Assembly (NCBI GenBank): GCA_022478985.1
Contig: JAKSZP010005579.1
Location: 40,244 to 104,243, forward strand
Direction of reading: 5' to 3'
DNA from: Massospora cicadina
Taxonomy: Eukaryota > Entomophthoromycota > Entomophthoromycetes > Entomophthorales > Entomophthoraceae
Length of the DNA stretch: 64,000 nt
In this document: piece by piece, positions 46,796 through 59,320 of the stretch
Numbering within the stretch: position 1 is the first letter of the stretch
Layout: every line of letters begins with the position of its first letter
Notes under the pieces: generated by a model
What the model was told of the DNA's origin: nothing
Seen by the model: the letters and a program-made list of their open reading frames with translations, nothing else
Databases searched by the model: none
Program-made: the position numbers and the translations under genes

Positions 46796-48161
46796 TAAGT
46801 AGCTGCGGCTTTGATCGCATTTAATTTACCCGGTAGCTACTATATTCTCATTTATTTATAAGATGCTAGTTACTATGTTTAAGAATATACATGATTTTTT
46901 AATTTATCTGACATTGCTTGTGTTTATATACTTGAATTTTCATAACCCATTTTTTACAGCATGAAGCTAAGATCAATTTCATTAAGATCGTTGAAAAGCA
47001 GTTATTTTAAATAATTATCTTTAGATTTTATATCTTTTTAATTGTTCATTTTAACCGGCATTATTTGTGATTAAATTTTGCCAGATAATATTAATTTATA
47101 TTAATTTATATAAATTGGTAGATGTCCATCAATAAGTTTAAATGCAAATAAACCTATTGAATCAGTTAAAACCTACTAACCAATTTCCAAAACTAATTAA
47201 ACCTATTAAAGCAATCTAAAACCACCAACTGCTTTGCAAAACTATTTAAATTATCAAAATAGCCAATCACTTACTACTTACTATGTGATTAAAGATAAAT
47301 AACCAAATGACTACCAACAACATGGCAAAACTATCTAAACTATCAAATTAACCAAAAAAAACTGCTCAGCTATAGTAATATACCAATTACTGGAACAAAC
47401 CAGGTTTCCAAGACCTGATGTTGAGAAATTGATATGACTGAACAATAAGCCTCAAATAGTTATAATGTATTGCAATATCTGTTAAAAAATTTATTAATAT
47501 TTGGATAATTGTGCATCTAGAAACAAGGTAAAAAGTTGATATCATTCTGGCATGAATATTTGCCTGAAGCCTCCAATGATGAGGTGAAACCAAAAGAGTT
47601 CTATAAAATGAATAATTGCTAAGCCAAAGGGTCAAAACTGACCAAAACAATGAAGATAAGAGTGGAATGGAAAGGCAAGGAGGAGGAGGCTTTTGATCAG
47701 GAAGAAGAATGCATTTAGTAGGAAAGAAGAGAAGTCAGTAGTAGAAGGCTGGTAATTATATATAATAAATTAATTAAAATGGTGTCATTGAAGCAATTTC
47801 TTTGGTTTTTTTTATTAGATTTACTAAGTTTATTTTGGGGGCTGATGATCTCCATATCATCATCTGTTGATCAGTGGGCTTAACCCTGTGCAAACCTTAT
47901 GGTGATATTAATTATATTGCCAATTTTATAACATCTGGTTTGCTATCCAAATACATATAACCTTATGCTGAAGGAGAGTTACCTTGATTGAGCGGCAGAA
48001 TAGGTTGGTATTGGGTTATCAGCCATTGAATTTGAATCAATTACCTATACTTCAATGGAAGGGCCTGGCAGCAACTTGGGTGAATTGCCCATTGTGGGTG
48101 GAGGTCCAATATGGCAGCCAATACTCACCAGCCTGTATCTACCTGTCTGAACCCAAGGAGT
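46796..48161. other. AT-rich noncoding stretch left of element D
   Basis: Minisatellite units again at 47150-47360, followed by CTCAGCTATAGTAATATACC (47363-47382), the start of the composite-repeat tail. 47990-48161 is less AT-rich but has no recognised element or gene. Confidence 0.5.
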
Positions 48162-48798
48162 TGTCATGGCTCCCTAACATAATTGAGGGCATGGATTGTA
48201 AGGACAAGGCTGGACGTCAGGAGGCCAAAAAGATCTAATTACAAGGCCTTTCTGACCTGAAATATACCTTGGACCAACTCTGGGTACAGATGATATATAT
48301 TCAGGTTGGTCCTGGGGATGTGCATGATGCTCAGCCCAGCATTACAGCCAGGGTGTTAAAATGCACCAACTATGTTTCAATCCTGACAGTTTGTTAAGAT
48401 TGCTATGAAACATGGTTCTAAAACCTGATCCATTTATATTATTCTCAAATTGGGATAATTTCTTTTACAATATATAAATCAAATTTGGTCAATTTTTAGT
48501 TTCAGTACCCAACCCAATGAAAGTGTGCACCTATTGGTCTGCTTAAACTTAGCACCACTTCACCAAATGATGACCACCCCATTTTTTAAGTATGTTTTCA
48601 TGAAACTAATTTTACTTGTTGGTCAACTTTCTACTAAAAATCCCCCCATTAGCTTTACATTTTTTTTATATGGTTTCTTGGGTAAACCTGTGCATGAACT
48701 TCCTCAAAAAGGTCACTAACAACATTGGTCACTTTATTTTAATAAAATTATCTATCATATCTGGTGCACCGCTGGGTCAACCTGGTCCTCTCCAGATT
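48162..48798 (+). repeat. 5' LTR of element D, left piece
   Basis: Starts TGTCATGG and follows the A LTR up to CTCCAGATT, where C is inserted. It includes GTTGGTCAACT (48618-48628). Confidence 0.9.
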
Positions 48799-49211
48799 TG
48801 TCAGAATTTGAGATAAAATTGTATCAAATTCCCATCTTCCAAATCCAGCTGTGCCAAATTGGTCATTGAACCTAACCAAGAAAAAACTCTTTCAGGATCA
48901 TCCTAACCTATTCCTGAGTCACGTGGAGCGGCCTTTTCACCCTTTCAGTCAGGTGAGTGATGATACCCATTGAGGATGCCCTCAAGGAGGCCATTCTGGA
49001 AGATCAGTAAAGATCCTGATCAGATGAGGCTCCAAAGATCCTGAAGGCACTGAGTCCTGATGCACCCTATAAATATCAAAGCTTTTAATTTAATAAATTA
49101 TTCAGTAAAATAACCCATTTTTCCCATTTTCTCTTAAGTGCTCTTTTCCTATTTTCCAGCTTTGAGCCACCGCGAACCCCAGCGCCATTCCAAGGAACTG
49201 TAGTGCCAACA
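48799..49211 (+). repeat. 5' LTR of element C
   Basis: TGTCAGAATTTGAG to GTGCCAACA, with TATA-like TATAAATAT at 49068-49076 and AATAAA downstream. Confidence 0.92.
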
Positions 49212-49215
49212 AAAG

Positions 49216-49232
49216 TGGTGCTCACTACAGGG
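49216..49232 (+). other. tRNA-type primer-binding site of element C
   Basis: TGGTGCTCACTACAGGG, four bases inside the LTR, identical to B. Confidence 0.65.
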
Positions 49233-49272
49233 GGCTCTGAGATGACCTAAGTGAAAACGTCTATCACAAAAA

Positions 49273-50945
49273 ATGGAAACCAACAGCAGCCCTGATGACC
49301 AAATGACTGGTCAATCGAGGAGCGTTACTCAATGGGTTAGTACTTTGAAGTATGCAACGCCGCCCTCACAGTTGGAAAGGCTAGAGTTCTGTGCCACCTT
49401 CCAACTCTTGCTGCCCTCCCTAGATGGGAGCCAATATCAACTTCAGTTTGAACATACCAATGATGTCATTCAACAATTAGTCCATGGCATCTACACTGAG
49501 GGCGCCTGCTCCAGCCGCTCCTGCGCCTCCACCATACCATCCACAATGTGGGACCTCTACGCCTCAGCTGTATTACCTGCTGGGGAGCTTACCTTGGGGC
49601 CTGATTGCTACCTTCATAACTTCGTCCATCCCGCAATTCATCACCTCCTCCAGTTAGTAGGATTACACCATCAGGAGGTCTCCCAGCACCTAGGGCTCAC
49701 CCAAAATTTACATTCCTATATTATTGACTTCTATGATGCTGCCTCCTCCTTCATGCATGACAATCGTGAAGCTATACTTGATAACTGATGATTAATCAAT
49801 GAGATCCGCGATCAAGTTGTGGTATTAGATAGTGGCATCTCTGGCTACCTTGAGGAGCAGTTTTGCCAAAACGCCCAGCTGTTTGAAGTGACATGGACCC
49901 AGCATTTACAACAAGTTGAAGAACTGCTATGGTCCCTACAGCAGCGCTACTGAGAGCTGGCCTCTCATGACTATCCCCCCGCTGCAGAAGGGCCTAGGGG
50001 GCCAGAAGGTCCCAAAGGGCGTCAAGGGCCAGCTGGACCTGAGGGACCACGTGGGCCTTGAGGGCCTTCAGGCCCCCCAACCTTGGGTGAACCCAAAGAC
50101 CCCTGGCGAAGGGATATAATAACTGCCCTGGCTGCCCTGTGGGACCAGATCCAAAAGGTGGCATTGGAAAGCAAGTTCTGAGAGGATGGTGTCCCCCTCA
50201 ACCCCAGGGTCTCCATTGAAGTGCTGTCAGATGAGATGGATAACCTCAGCGCTTTCATGAGGCTTACTGACGCTTGCATCTCCTGGCTTGAAACAACATG
50301 TCGTGGGTTTGAAACTCAGTTGGCCACCATCAAAAACCAGCTCCAACAACAGAACGCCGAGATTCAATCCTTAAAGGAGCAGGTTGCCAGCAAGGCGTCC
50401 GCTTCCACCCTCAGTCAAAATTGGGAATACATCCAAGAAGACTTAGAAGGCTTGTGGAGGCAGTTAGATCAGCGGGTTCCTTGAGAATATGCAGAAATGG
50501 AGATCTTGGAGCTGACACCTATCCCAGGTGTTAACACCCTTTCCACTCCTATTGTCACTAACTTTAAACCTAGCTTCAAGGAAAAGTTCACCCCTGGATG
50601 GGAGAGTATCGCCTCCTTCTTGTATGCCTATGAGAGTTCCATGGCAGGTCCGCACCGCCCTGATCCAAGAGTTCAGCAGTAACCAAACCTTGGCCAGCCA
50701 GAAGCAAGCATTCATGGGCATTTGTCTTAACAAAGGAGAAAACCCTATGGAGTTTGCCAACCGGTTCTATGCTCAGGCACAATCTTTGGTTATGACAAGC
50801 CATATCACTCTGGACGACGCCATCACCGCCATCATAACCGCCCCAGGGTCCATGTAGTTGAGAACCAGAAAAACCCCCATCCTCGGTGCACCTATTGCAA
50901 TGTCTTTAGGCATAGCGCTAAGACTTGTTGTAAACGTCTAGCTGA
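49273..50945 (+). pseudogene. gag: Gag remnant of element C with collagen-like segment
   Basis: METNSSPDDQMTG opens a 171-codon frame (49273-49788). After stops come ten Gly-X-Y triplets (49990-50079, one position a stop from CGA to TGA or similar), a coiled coil (about 50290-50480, FETQLATIKNQLQQQNAEI), capsid-like FSSNQTLASQKQAFM, and an intact CCHC knuckle CTYCNVFRHSAKTC (near 50898-50939). Deletions of roughly 120 and 155 bp relative to B lie near 50655 and 50855. Confidence 0.88.
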
Positions 50946-51119
50946 GGAGGCATGAAAAGGGCAGTCAGCATGAAGGACGAGGCGCTCCATGCTGACACCC
51001 CTGTCCAGCCTCAAGTATCCCCTACACACAAACCAGAAGCCAATAACCCCAAAAAAGTAGCTGCGTTATCTAATGACAATAAAGACATTGATACTGCTTA
51101 CTCTTCTTCTGATGATTCT

Positions 51120-51300
51120 CCCATGTTCCTTACGTTGCCGCCTCAGTTTGGAAGTTTGGTCACCTGAGTCACCATCCAGGTCCATAAGATTCCAGTTTAT
51201 GCCATAGTTGACAGTGGCTCCCCTGTGAACGTTGTCTCTTCCAAGCTGATTTAATGCATCAAGGTCGCCCCTGATATGCCGCACTACATGGAGTATAGCA
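51120..51300 (+). pseudogene. pro: Protease remnant of element C
   Basis: YAIVDSGSPVNVVSS with catalytic DSG at 51210-51218; a stop lies just before it (about 51165). Confidence 0.82.
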
Positions 51301-52960
51301 TGGCTGGCCCTCAGTGTACCCAATCTTCAGGGGCCTATTCCTCTTTACCAATTCAGTTCAGAAAGCTCACTTTGGATACAACTGCCATCACTCTGGACAA
51401 CACTAGCTATGATCTGCTCCTCAGGACCCAGTTTCTTTGAGACTATTCAGCTGTTATCCACTACAATGGTGGTTTTCTCTCCCTTTTAGAACATTGAGTC
51501 CCTCTGGTTTTTGAGACTGCCCATGATTCTAGGGCTGATGTCAAGGCCCAAGCCTGCCTACTGTAGACTGAAGGATGAATTGATCAGCTTGAGTATCACA
51601 TCTGGGGCTCTCAAGTCTGGCTCCCCCTCCTGCTGTGGATGGATCAGAGAGGATGCCAGTTTACTTTCCCCAGGTGACTACCATGCCCCCAAAATCCCAG
51701 GTCATTGTTGACACCTGGGTCCACATCAACATCCCCTTGGGGTATTTACTGGAGGTCTGAGGTCTGGATAACCTATCTCCCAAGGAAGTGCTGACCTGCC
51801 CCAGAATCCTTGATCCAGTGTATGCCAGATTGATATCATTGTTGCTAGCCAACCATACTGACAAACCAAAAGTTATAGGTTCTAACCAACCCGCCACTTA
51901 CGTTCACCTGTTACCAATGGGGCTGTTGCTGACGTCCAAAGCTTTGGGGACTTAAGTGACTTTGGCTTGGAGTCACCACCCTCGGTTAATTTGGTCAACA
52001 CTAACATAGGGAAGGACCTCTCTGATGAACAGTGACTTAGAGTTCAGGAGCTCCTGGAGGAATACTTGGATCTATTCTCCACTTTGACCTACAACTTTGG
52101 AAGGATGAATGGAGTCCTCCACCATGTAAAAACTGGGGACGCCCCCCCTTTTCAGTCCCAGCCTTACCGCAAGATTAAGGTTGAGGAGGCCCAGGTCATG
52201 GTAGAACTCAAACAGCTGCTCGACGTGGGGCTCTTGGTCCCTTCATGTAGTCCTTGGTCTTCCCTCTTTTGCTGGTCTGAAAGAAGGATGGCAAGCACCG
52301 GGTGGTGATGGATTATCGATGACTCAACTCCATCACCAAGAAGGACAGCTATCCTTTACCCCAGATCAACGATTCTCTCCATCTGCTTGCAGGTCCCCAG
52401 TTCTTCTCAGCCATGGACCTCACCAGCAGGTACTGGCAGGTCGAGCTTGCTCCCAAAGATGAGCCAAGTGTGCTCTAATCACCCATGAAGGGCTGTTCAA
52501 GCCCACCCGGATGCCCCAAGGCCTCTGCAACGCCCCAGCCACATTCCAGCGCGCCATGGATGGGATCCTTGGGGACCTGAAGCTCTCCTGTGTCCTGGTC
52601 TATCTGGATGACATCACCATTTTTTTGCAAACTTTTAAAGGACATGTTGAACATCTTAAGGAAGTCTTTGAGCATCTCTGAAAGGCCTCCATCAAGCTCA
52701 AGCTCTCAAAGTGATCCTTTTTCCAGCCTGAGCTAGAGTTTCTAGGCCATAAGGTCTCCAAGCATGGCATTCAACCTATCCACAACAAGGTCAATGCTAT
52801 AGAAAAGATGTTGCACCCCCAAAGTCTACAAGATATTCAAGTCTTTTTTAAGTATGGTGGGCTATTATCATCAGTTCATCCCACAGTTTGCTGACCTCAC
52901 CGAGCTGTTGTTCTACCTTCTACAAAAAAATGTACCATTTGAATGGTAACCTGAGCAGGA
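51301..52960 (+). pseudogene. pol: Linker and reverse transcriptase remnant of element C
   Basis: A long, broken linker precedes RT: YNFGRMNGVLHHV (52066-52308), MDYR then a stop where Trp is expected, LNSITKKDSYPLPQI, MDLTSRYWQVEL, MPQGLCNAPATFQRAMD and catalytic YLDD (52601-52612). Confidence 0.88.
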
Positions 52961-53410
52961 ACAGGCCTTCAACGCTTTACATATGGCCTTATATAATAAA
53001 CCTGTTCTAGTTTATCCTCGTTTTGAATAGCCTTTCTTGCTGTTCATGGATGCTAGTGACATCGCTGTCAGGGCTATCCTGGCTCAGCACAATGAGAACC
53101 AGGTTGATCATCCCATAGCTTATTTTAGAAAGACCCTAAGCAAGGCTGAGCGGAACTACAGCGTCACTGAGAGGGAATGTATAGCAGTTCTCTTAGCCAT
53201 CAAGCATTTCCAGCCCTATCTCTATGGTACCCATTTTACTATTATTACTAACCATTCTTCCCTTCAATGGCTGCAACAAATGAAAGACCTGGATGGACGG
53301 TTGGCCAGGTGAGCCCTACGACTACAAAGCTATGAATTCAACATCATCCACCATGCTGGCGCTATTCACCAAAACACTGATGGACTCTCCAGGATGCCAG
53401 TATTAGAAGT
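52961..53410 (+). pseudogene. pol: RNase H remnant of element C
   Basis: LFMDASDIAVRAILAQHNENQ, TERECIAVLLAIKHF and ITNHSSLQWLQQMK; the TDH acidic residue is Asn. The DGLSRMPVL end motif follows. Confidence 0.87.
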
Positions 53411-54640
53411 CCTGACCCCAGAGGAGGATTGGCTCTATGACTTGATAGGACAGCCTGAACAATGGGAACTGGAATCCCCCAGGTCCAAGCCAAACTCTGC
53501 TGGATGACTCAAGACACCCAGATCAAGGATGGGTTACTCTACAAGAAAGTCAACAAGAAGTGGCTTCCCTACATCTGAACCTCCTCTTGTACTGATGTCA
53601 TCCTGGAAGGCCACACTACTGTTGGGCATGGTGCGGTCAAGAAGAACCATGAGTGGCTGAAGTCACGCTGCTACTGGGACTGAATGGTTGAAACCATCCA
53701 AGAGGTTCTGAAAGCCTGTATGACCTGCTGATCCCAAGACTGGGCCAACCCTTGATATCAGCACTCCGTTGTTGCACCAACCAAGCCTTTCAACGTCATT
53801 AGTATCGATGTGATGGGTCCCCTCCCCACTGGTCTACATGGTCACAAGTATATTATTCTTGCCATAGACCATCTAACTAAGTGGGTCGAGGTAATCTCAG
53901 TCCCTGCAGCCACAGCTAAGGCTGCCGCCCTATTCCTTGTTTGCTCCATTTTCACTCAGCATGGGTGCCCCCAGACCTTGCTCTCAGACAATGGTTTGAA
54001 CTTCACCTCCCAGGTAGTACAGGAATTAACTTCGCTATTTGGAACCACCCAGAGTTTCGCTGCTCCCTACCATCCTTCTACTAATGGGGCAGTGGAACAG
54101 GCTAATGGAACTCTTGTCTCCATCCTGCGGAAGTTGGTTGCCTCAGATCATGCCCACTGGAACCATTATTTGCCCAGCGCCTTGCTTGCTTACTGAGTAA
54201 GCTATCACTGTGTTATCAAGATGTCCCCATTCAAAGCCCTGTATGGGCGGCCCCTTGGCTACCCAGTAGCGTCCAGCTCCTGCTCAAAGCATCCACTCCC
54301 AAGAATGCCAATTTAAATATGAAGGCTCTAGCTGATGAAATTGTCCAGCTCCAAGCCCAAGCCACTCAAGGCATTGTTACCATCACTGGAAGAGAGACAT
54401 CCCGATCAGATCTTGGATGACCCTCCTTATCAGAATTTCAACTAGGTGACCTCATTCTCTTTTATCATCATTGACCTGGAGGCTGACAGAACAAGCTCAA
54501 CGTACTGTGGTCTGGACCCTACAAAATTATACACAAGGTGAAGTATGAGTACTCCATTGCTGACATCAATCAGGGGACTGTTGTAAACTGAGTGCATGGT
54601 CAGTTCCTCTGGCTGTACACCCCCTCTGACAGGATCTTGA
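53411..54640 (+). pseudogene. pol: Integrase remnant of element C
   Basis: HKYIILAIDHLTKWVEVI, LLSDNGLNFTSQ and YHPSTNGAVEQANGT (53810-54196) hold the DDE core; GQFLWLYTPSDRIL ends the protein. No chromodomain. The purine-rich GATCTTGAAGGGGG precedes the LTR. Confidence 0.9.
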
Positions 54641-54649
54641 AGGGGGCCT

Positions 54650-55063
54650 TGTTGGGATTTGAGATAAAAATCGTATCAAATTCCCATCTTCCAAATCTGG
54701 CCATGCCAAATCAGTCATCAAATCTAACCAAGAAAAAACTCTTTCAGGATCATCCTCACTTATTCCTGAGTCACGTGGAGCGGCCTTTCCACCCTTTCAG
54801 TCAGGTGAGTGATGATACCCATTGAGGACGCCCTCAAGGAGGCCATTTCAGAAGATCAGTAAAGATCTTGATTGGATGAGGCTCCAAAGATCCCAAAGGC
54901 ACCGAGTCCTGACACACCCTATAAATATCAAAGCATTTTAATTTAATAAATTATTTGGTAAACTAAACCATTTTTCCTGTTTCCTCTTTGGTGCTCTTTT
55001 CCTATTTTCCAGCTTGAGCCACCGTGAACCCTGGTGCCAGTCCAAGGAACTGTAGCGCTGACA
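54650..55063 (+). repeat. 3' LTR of element C
   Basis: 414 bp, TGTTGGGATTTGAG to GCGCTGACA, aligned with 48799-49211. Confidence 0.92.
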
Positions 55064-55273
55064 CTCCCCTTTGGGATCCAATCAAGTTTTGTTGTTTATT
55101 GGCTATCTAATCTTATATACCACGTCTACACCCCTGCCCTGGGTCCCTTTTACTCCAAAACCTTCTGTGGTACCCTATTTTCAATCTTACTAATGACTAG
55201 TTCCCAGGCAGTATGGTTGTGCATCCCATAACACCTCTCTGGAAACAAGAGAGTTACAGACACTCTCCTGACA
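55064..55273 (+). repeat. 5' LTR of element D, right piece
   Basis: Resumes the family A LTR at CTCCCCTTTGGGATCC and ends CTCTCCTGACA. The primer site AGTCAACCAAC is at 55276-55286. Confidence 0.87.
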
Positions 55274-55289
55274 TTAGTCAACCAACCTT

Positions 55290-56750
55290 TTATATTATAT
55301 GCATTCAAATTATCCATGTGAGTCTTTCTTTATGTGTAAATTGGGTGCACTGGCCATTTATCTCAGCCACTATGGTGCTCGCCACATATTTCTCACTTGG
55401 TTTTTATTGGTGCATATCAGCGTTATTCTTTCAACTACCAACTGGGAAGTGCCACCCTTCCTGCTTGTACCTGGTGGACTCAGACTTTCTGTGATCCTGT
55501 TGTCATGATTCCCTGACTTTTCCCCAATATTTATTTTGAAATTCAACAGACCCTTGCTTCCCTCTCACTAAAATCTTCTTTTGATAATAACAAATTGTAT
55601 GGTTCTTGTCCACCATTGCGCTATGTTGATTTGCTATATCAGCTGTCTCCAAAGGCGGCTGACTGGTTTTTCATAATGTTCTTGCACAGCCAATTTTGTG
55701 GAGATCCATGAAGGGTTTGGAGCATGTCCTGGAGCAGCGTCACCCAGATGTGTCATCCATCCACATTTTATATCAGTTTTTCTCTGCACCAAGCAGGCCG
55801 CCTGGTGATATTATATTTGAAAGAATTTTGTGATCAATCACAGGCCCTACCATTGCCCAACTTCATTAAAACGTCATTTTACCGTTCTACCTTGGACCTC
55901 CCCACAAGAGACTTCCCAATTTTGTAGTCGCCCCCTCCCAAATTTGACCAATTTATTGAAGCTCTCTGGGGCAATTTCACCACCTCAACCCAGAAAGGGC
56001 TAGGTAATTTGGCTGTCATGGTTTCATCAGGGGTGGCCCTAATAAATATGAGCCTTAAAAACCCATGCACGCCTTTCAAAAGGAGCTACCTTGTCCTTCT
56101 ATTCCTTGAGTTCTGCCAAATTTGAAGAGGAGCAGGGTCTAGCCCCAAGTTTAAATTAAAATTTTCAGTCAATTCCACTGTGATGATGTCACCTGCAGGC
56201 ACCCTATTTATGGTACCTGTGACTAGTCTTTTCCCTTGAATGTCAAATCTCTTTAATGATTTTCTCCCCATATTGGCAAAATTTGAGGATCTTGGAAAAT
56301 CTAGCCCCAAATTTAACAAAAAAACTATTTAGTAAAAACTATTTTTCTTTACACTGCATTTCTGCGGTGATGGCCAAAGCATTTATGAAAGGCTTGGTGG
56401 TAATGGCCCTTGATAACAAAGCACAATTGGCCTTTGGAGCAGGTATGGGATTATTAAAGCCCAAAAACGCGTTTTATAATGCAAACAAAGTAAAAAATGA
56501 GCCAATTATCAGCTCTTGCAGCTCTGATGAGGACCCCGTTTCTGTATATCAAATTATATATGAGAACCCGCGCTTGACCCCTAACATGATCTGCAAAACA
56601 TATGCGGTGGGAAATGAGTTACTTTTAAAATATAAAAATGTTTATGAAACTGCTGAAGATATGATGGGATATGTGGCCTCAGTAGTAAGAGTGGCCAATT
56701 ATTCCTCTCTATTTTATGATGCAAAACATACCCTGGAGGCATGCTTATGA
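55290..56750 (+). pseudogene. gag: Gag remnant of element D
   Basis: Several frames in family order; DWFFIMFLHSQF-like and ALPLPNFIKTSFYRSTLDLP near 55830-55927, then a 164-codon open frame (56256-56750) ending at GYVASVVRV (56667-56693). No zinc knuckle seen. Confidence 0.65.
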
Positions 56751-56799
56751 CTGATGATGAGTTTTCTGGTGAGGTTTTGGCGTTTTCTGCTTTTAATAA

Positions 56800-57227
56800 A
56801 GACCATTCTGGATATTTTTGTTGACTGCTACCCTTTGATCACTTAGAAAAAATCAGTACAAGTATTTTGGTAAATACAGGAGCCTTTGAAAAGTTTAATA
56901 AATAAGACCTAGATGACTACCTTGAGTTAAATTACTTTCCAGGTGGTATGGTTAGGGAGGGGCTTTCCAAGGTATCCCACGCTAAAGGTTCTGGGTTATT
57001 GGATTATCAAGTTGGCAAATATTATTTTTCTGACCGCTACCAAGCAATCTCTAAACCCTCTGTACTCCATTATTTTGGGAGTAGAGTGGTGGCAAAAGTG
57101 TAAACATTAAGGACCAACTTGAAAGATAAAATTTTGTCCTTGATTTGAAATATGGTTATAAATTAGTTGTCCCCTTGTCTGAAGCTAATTTCCAGGGAAA
57201 TTTGCCTCAATGGCCCATGGTTCATAC
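56800..57227 (+). pseudogene. pro: Protease remnant of element D
   Basis: ILVNTGAFEKF-like sequence near 56860 (Asp to Asn) and ILGVEWWQK near 57080. Stops and frameshifts. The solo LTR at 57228 cuts the following linker. Confidence 0.7.
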
Positions 57228-58513
57228 TGTAAGTCTGGGGAGCACCCCCTCCATTTGGATTAAGGTTGATCCCTTTCCCATCAAAAAGGGGTCCAAGAAG
57301 GGCAGCTGTCCCTCTCATCTCACACGGAAATCTCACCCATATGGTAGACAAGCGATGAATAACAGCTCTCCCTTAGAGGACCCTGCCACCTGTCCCAGTA
57401 TTAACTTTGTATAAATTGATACAACAAAAATAAGGGGACTTGTGCCAAGATTTAAGAAAGTCAGCATTCTCTTGGGACAAAAGGTTTGAATAAAGTCAAG
57501 GGCAATGAACCTTTGTCATCAGGATCATATGAGCACTAAACTATTGAAAACAAGGCCTGATGGGCATGTATTTCAATGAATAAAGCATCTAATGTTGGAT
57601 CTTTGGCAAAGCTCGTTGATGGCATCAGGCCATTGTGAAATGCTGCCGCCAGTTTGAAACCTGCACCAGGAGCATCAAAACTCCATCTGAGATTCCTTGC
57701 TTGGCCAAATGGAAACTGAGAAACCAGGTTCAGGCAGGTTGGGCGCCCCAAACCTGTTCCTGACCTCATGGGACCGCCCCTATGTAGGGGGCCTTGGGAG
57801 GTTCCCACAGACTGTCAGGAAAGACGCTGCTCCAGTCACCAAAACTAAAGAAAATTGGCAATTTGGGCATCCATGGATGAACTGATAGCAACTCATCCTG
57901 CTGCAACTCTTTCAATGTCAGTTTAAATTAAGTTCATTTATATTTCCCCCTCACTCAAAGGTTCACCAGGTTAGGTAAAATCCCAAGGGCCCCAATCCTG
58001 CACTTTACTAAGCTATTCCCCAAATCATTCATCTATTTAAGCATTCATAACACACTGAGGAAATTAACTGTTAATTCACTTATTATAAAGCCATTAAAAA
58101 TCATCCCACACCCAATTTTATTTAACCAAGTTCAATTTTTTTCTTGCTGAACCCCCTGTGATATCTACAATGAGGCCCCATGGGTCTTGAATTAACTGGC
58201 TCATCTCAGCCATATTTTTAATTTTGACTCCTTTGCAGCCATTCAGTCTTATCATACCAAGGCCCCATAAACTTTTCCCTGATCTTGCAACTCCCTATTC
58301 CCAGGGCCATTAAACTTGGGGCTGCAATAGCTGGGGTTTTCACCAGATTTTTCGTTTTATTTGCAGTCTGTTGGCGTTCCTTTGTCAACCATCTCCCAAC
58401 CAATTTATACGTCATTCATGCGGAAATGTCTCTGGTATTCTGACTCACCTTTTGAGTGCTTTTGCATCCTGACTGGAAGTCCAGTCTAAACTTCATCTGC
58501 TGTTGCCCTGACA
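57228..58513 (+). repeat. Family E solo LTR
   Basis: 1286 bp, TGTAAGTCTGG to CCCTGACA, aligned with the E and F LTRs. CATAC (57223-57227) and CATAA (58514-58518) form a 4-of-5 duplication. D pol resumes after it. Confidence 0.85.
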
Positions 58514-59320
58514 CATAAACTCAGTCTTGCTTCGTTGCTGAAGCCCTCTTTATAATCACCCTTACCTTTCTGTTTGTAGGGGCTGGAATTTTTGTTTGAT
58601 GCGGCTTCAACCAATGTACTTAACACATTCAGAGTTTTATTGTGAGTTCAAACTCACCATTAATCTAGTGCATATATCTTATCCCTTTACCCCTTGACTG
58701 TACAGGAAGAAGCAGAGTTAGATGTGTGGGTCAAGGAGCAGTTAGCTAAAAGCATGCTATTTCAGCATACCTCAACATTATTCTCTCCACTTATCTTTGT
58801 GGTGAAAGCTGATAGTACCTTACGCCCATGTTTAGATTATGGGAATCTCAACAATGTTAAAGTACCAGATTTACATCCCATCCTGTTAAATTCTCAGATT
58901 TCTTGCTATGTGAAGAAGGCTAGAGTCCTCTCCAAATTGTACTGCTTAAACGCATTTAATCATATCTGGATCAAGAAGGAACAAGAGTGGCTAACCGCGT
59001 TTAATACCTAAAAAGGAATTTTCCAATAATGGGTTATGCCCTTTGGGCTTAAAAACGCCCCAGCTATCTTTCAACACCGCATAGATGCAGCCTTTGGGAT
59101 CAGCTGGCTGTGTGCGCGGTGGCTTACATGGACAGTATCCTGGTGTTTTCTCTTGATCAAGAGTCTCATGCAATACACCTGCGGCAAGTTTTGGAAAGTT
59201 TAAGGAATCCAACCTTATGCTAAAAAATTAGTAATTGTGAGTTCTTTAAGACCCAGATCACCTTCCTGGGCAACGTCATGTTTAATCAAGGCCACATGAT
59301 AACTCCAGATAAGGAGAAAG
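58514..59320 (+). pseudogene. pol: Reverse transcriptase remnant of element D
   Basis: LTVQEEAELDVWVKEQLAKS, KADSTLRPCLDYGNLNNVKV, KLYCLNAFNHIWI and MPFGLKNAPAIFQ (58694-59090). The catalytic box near 59130 is degraded (TWTVSW region). Cut at 59320 by G. Confidence 0.85.

Larger units (their letters stand above)
48799..55063 (+). mobile_element. Element C: family C Ty3/gypsy with collagen-like Gag
   Basis: LTRs of 413 and 414 bp (48799-49211, 54650-55063) around Gag, protease (DSG), RT (YLDD), RNase H and integrase. It lies inside the 5' LTR of D, but the flanks (AGATT, CTCCC) do not match and about 42 bases of the D LTR are missing on the right. Two Gag deletions relative to B and many stops make it dead. 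Confidence 0.93.
48162..59320 (+). mobile_element. Element D: family A chromovirus, broken by C, a solo LTR and G
   Basis: Its 5' LTR (48162-48798 and 55064-55273) is split by element C. Gag (55290-56750), protease (56800-57120) and RT (58590-59320) follow, interrupted by a family E solo LTR at 57228-58513. The pol stops at AAGGAGAAAG, where the LTR of G begins; the rest of D would lie beyond G, outside the window. Confidence 0.9.
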
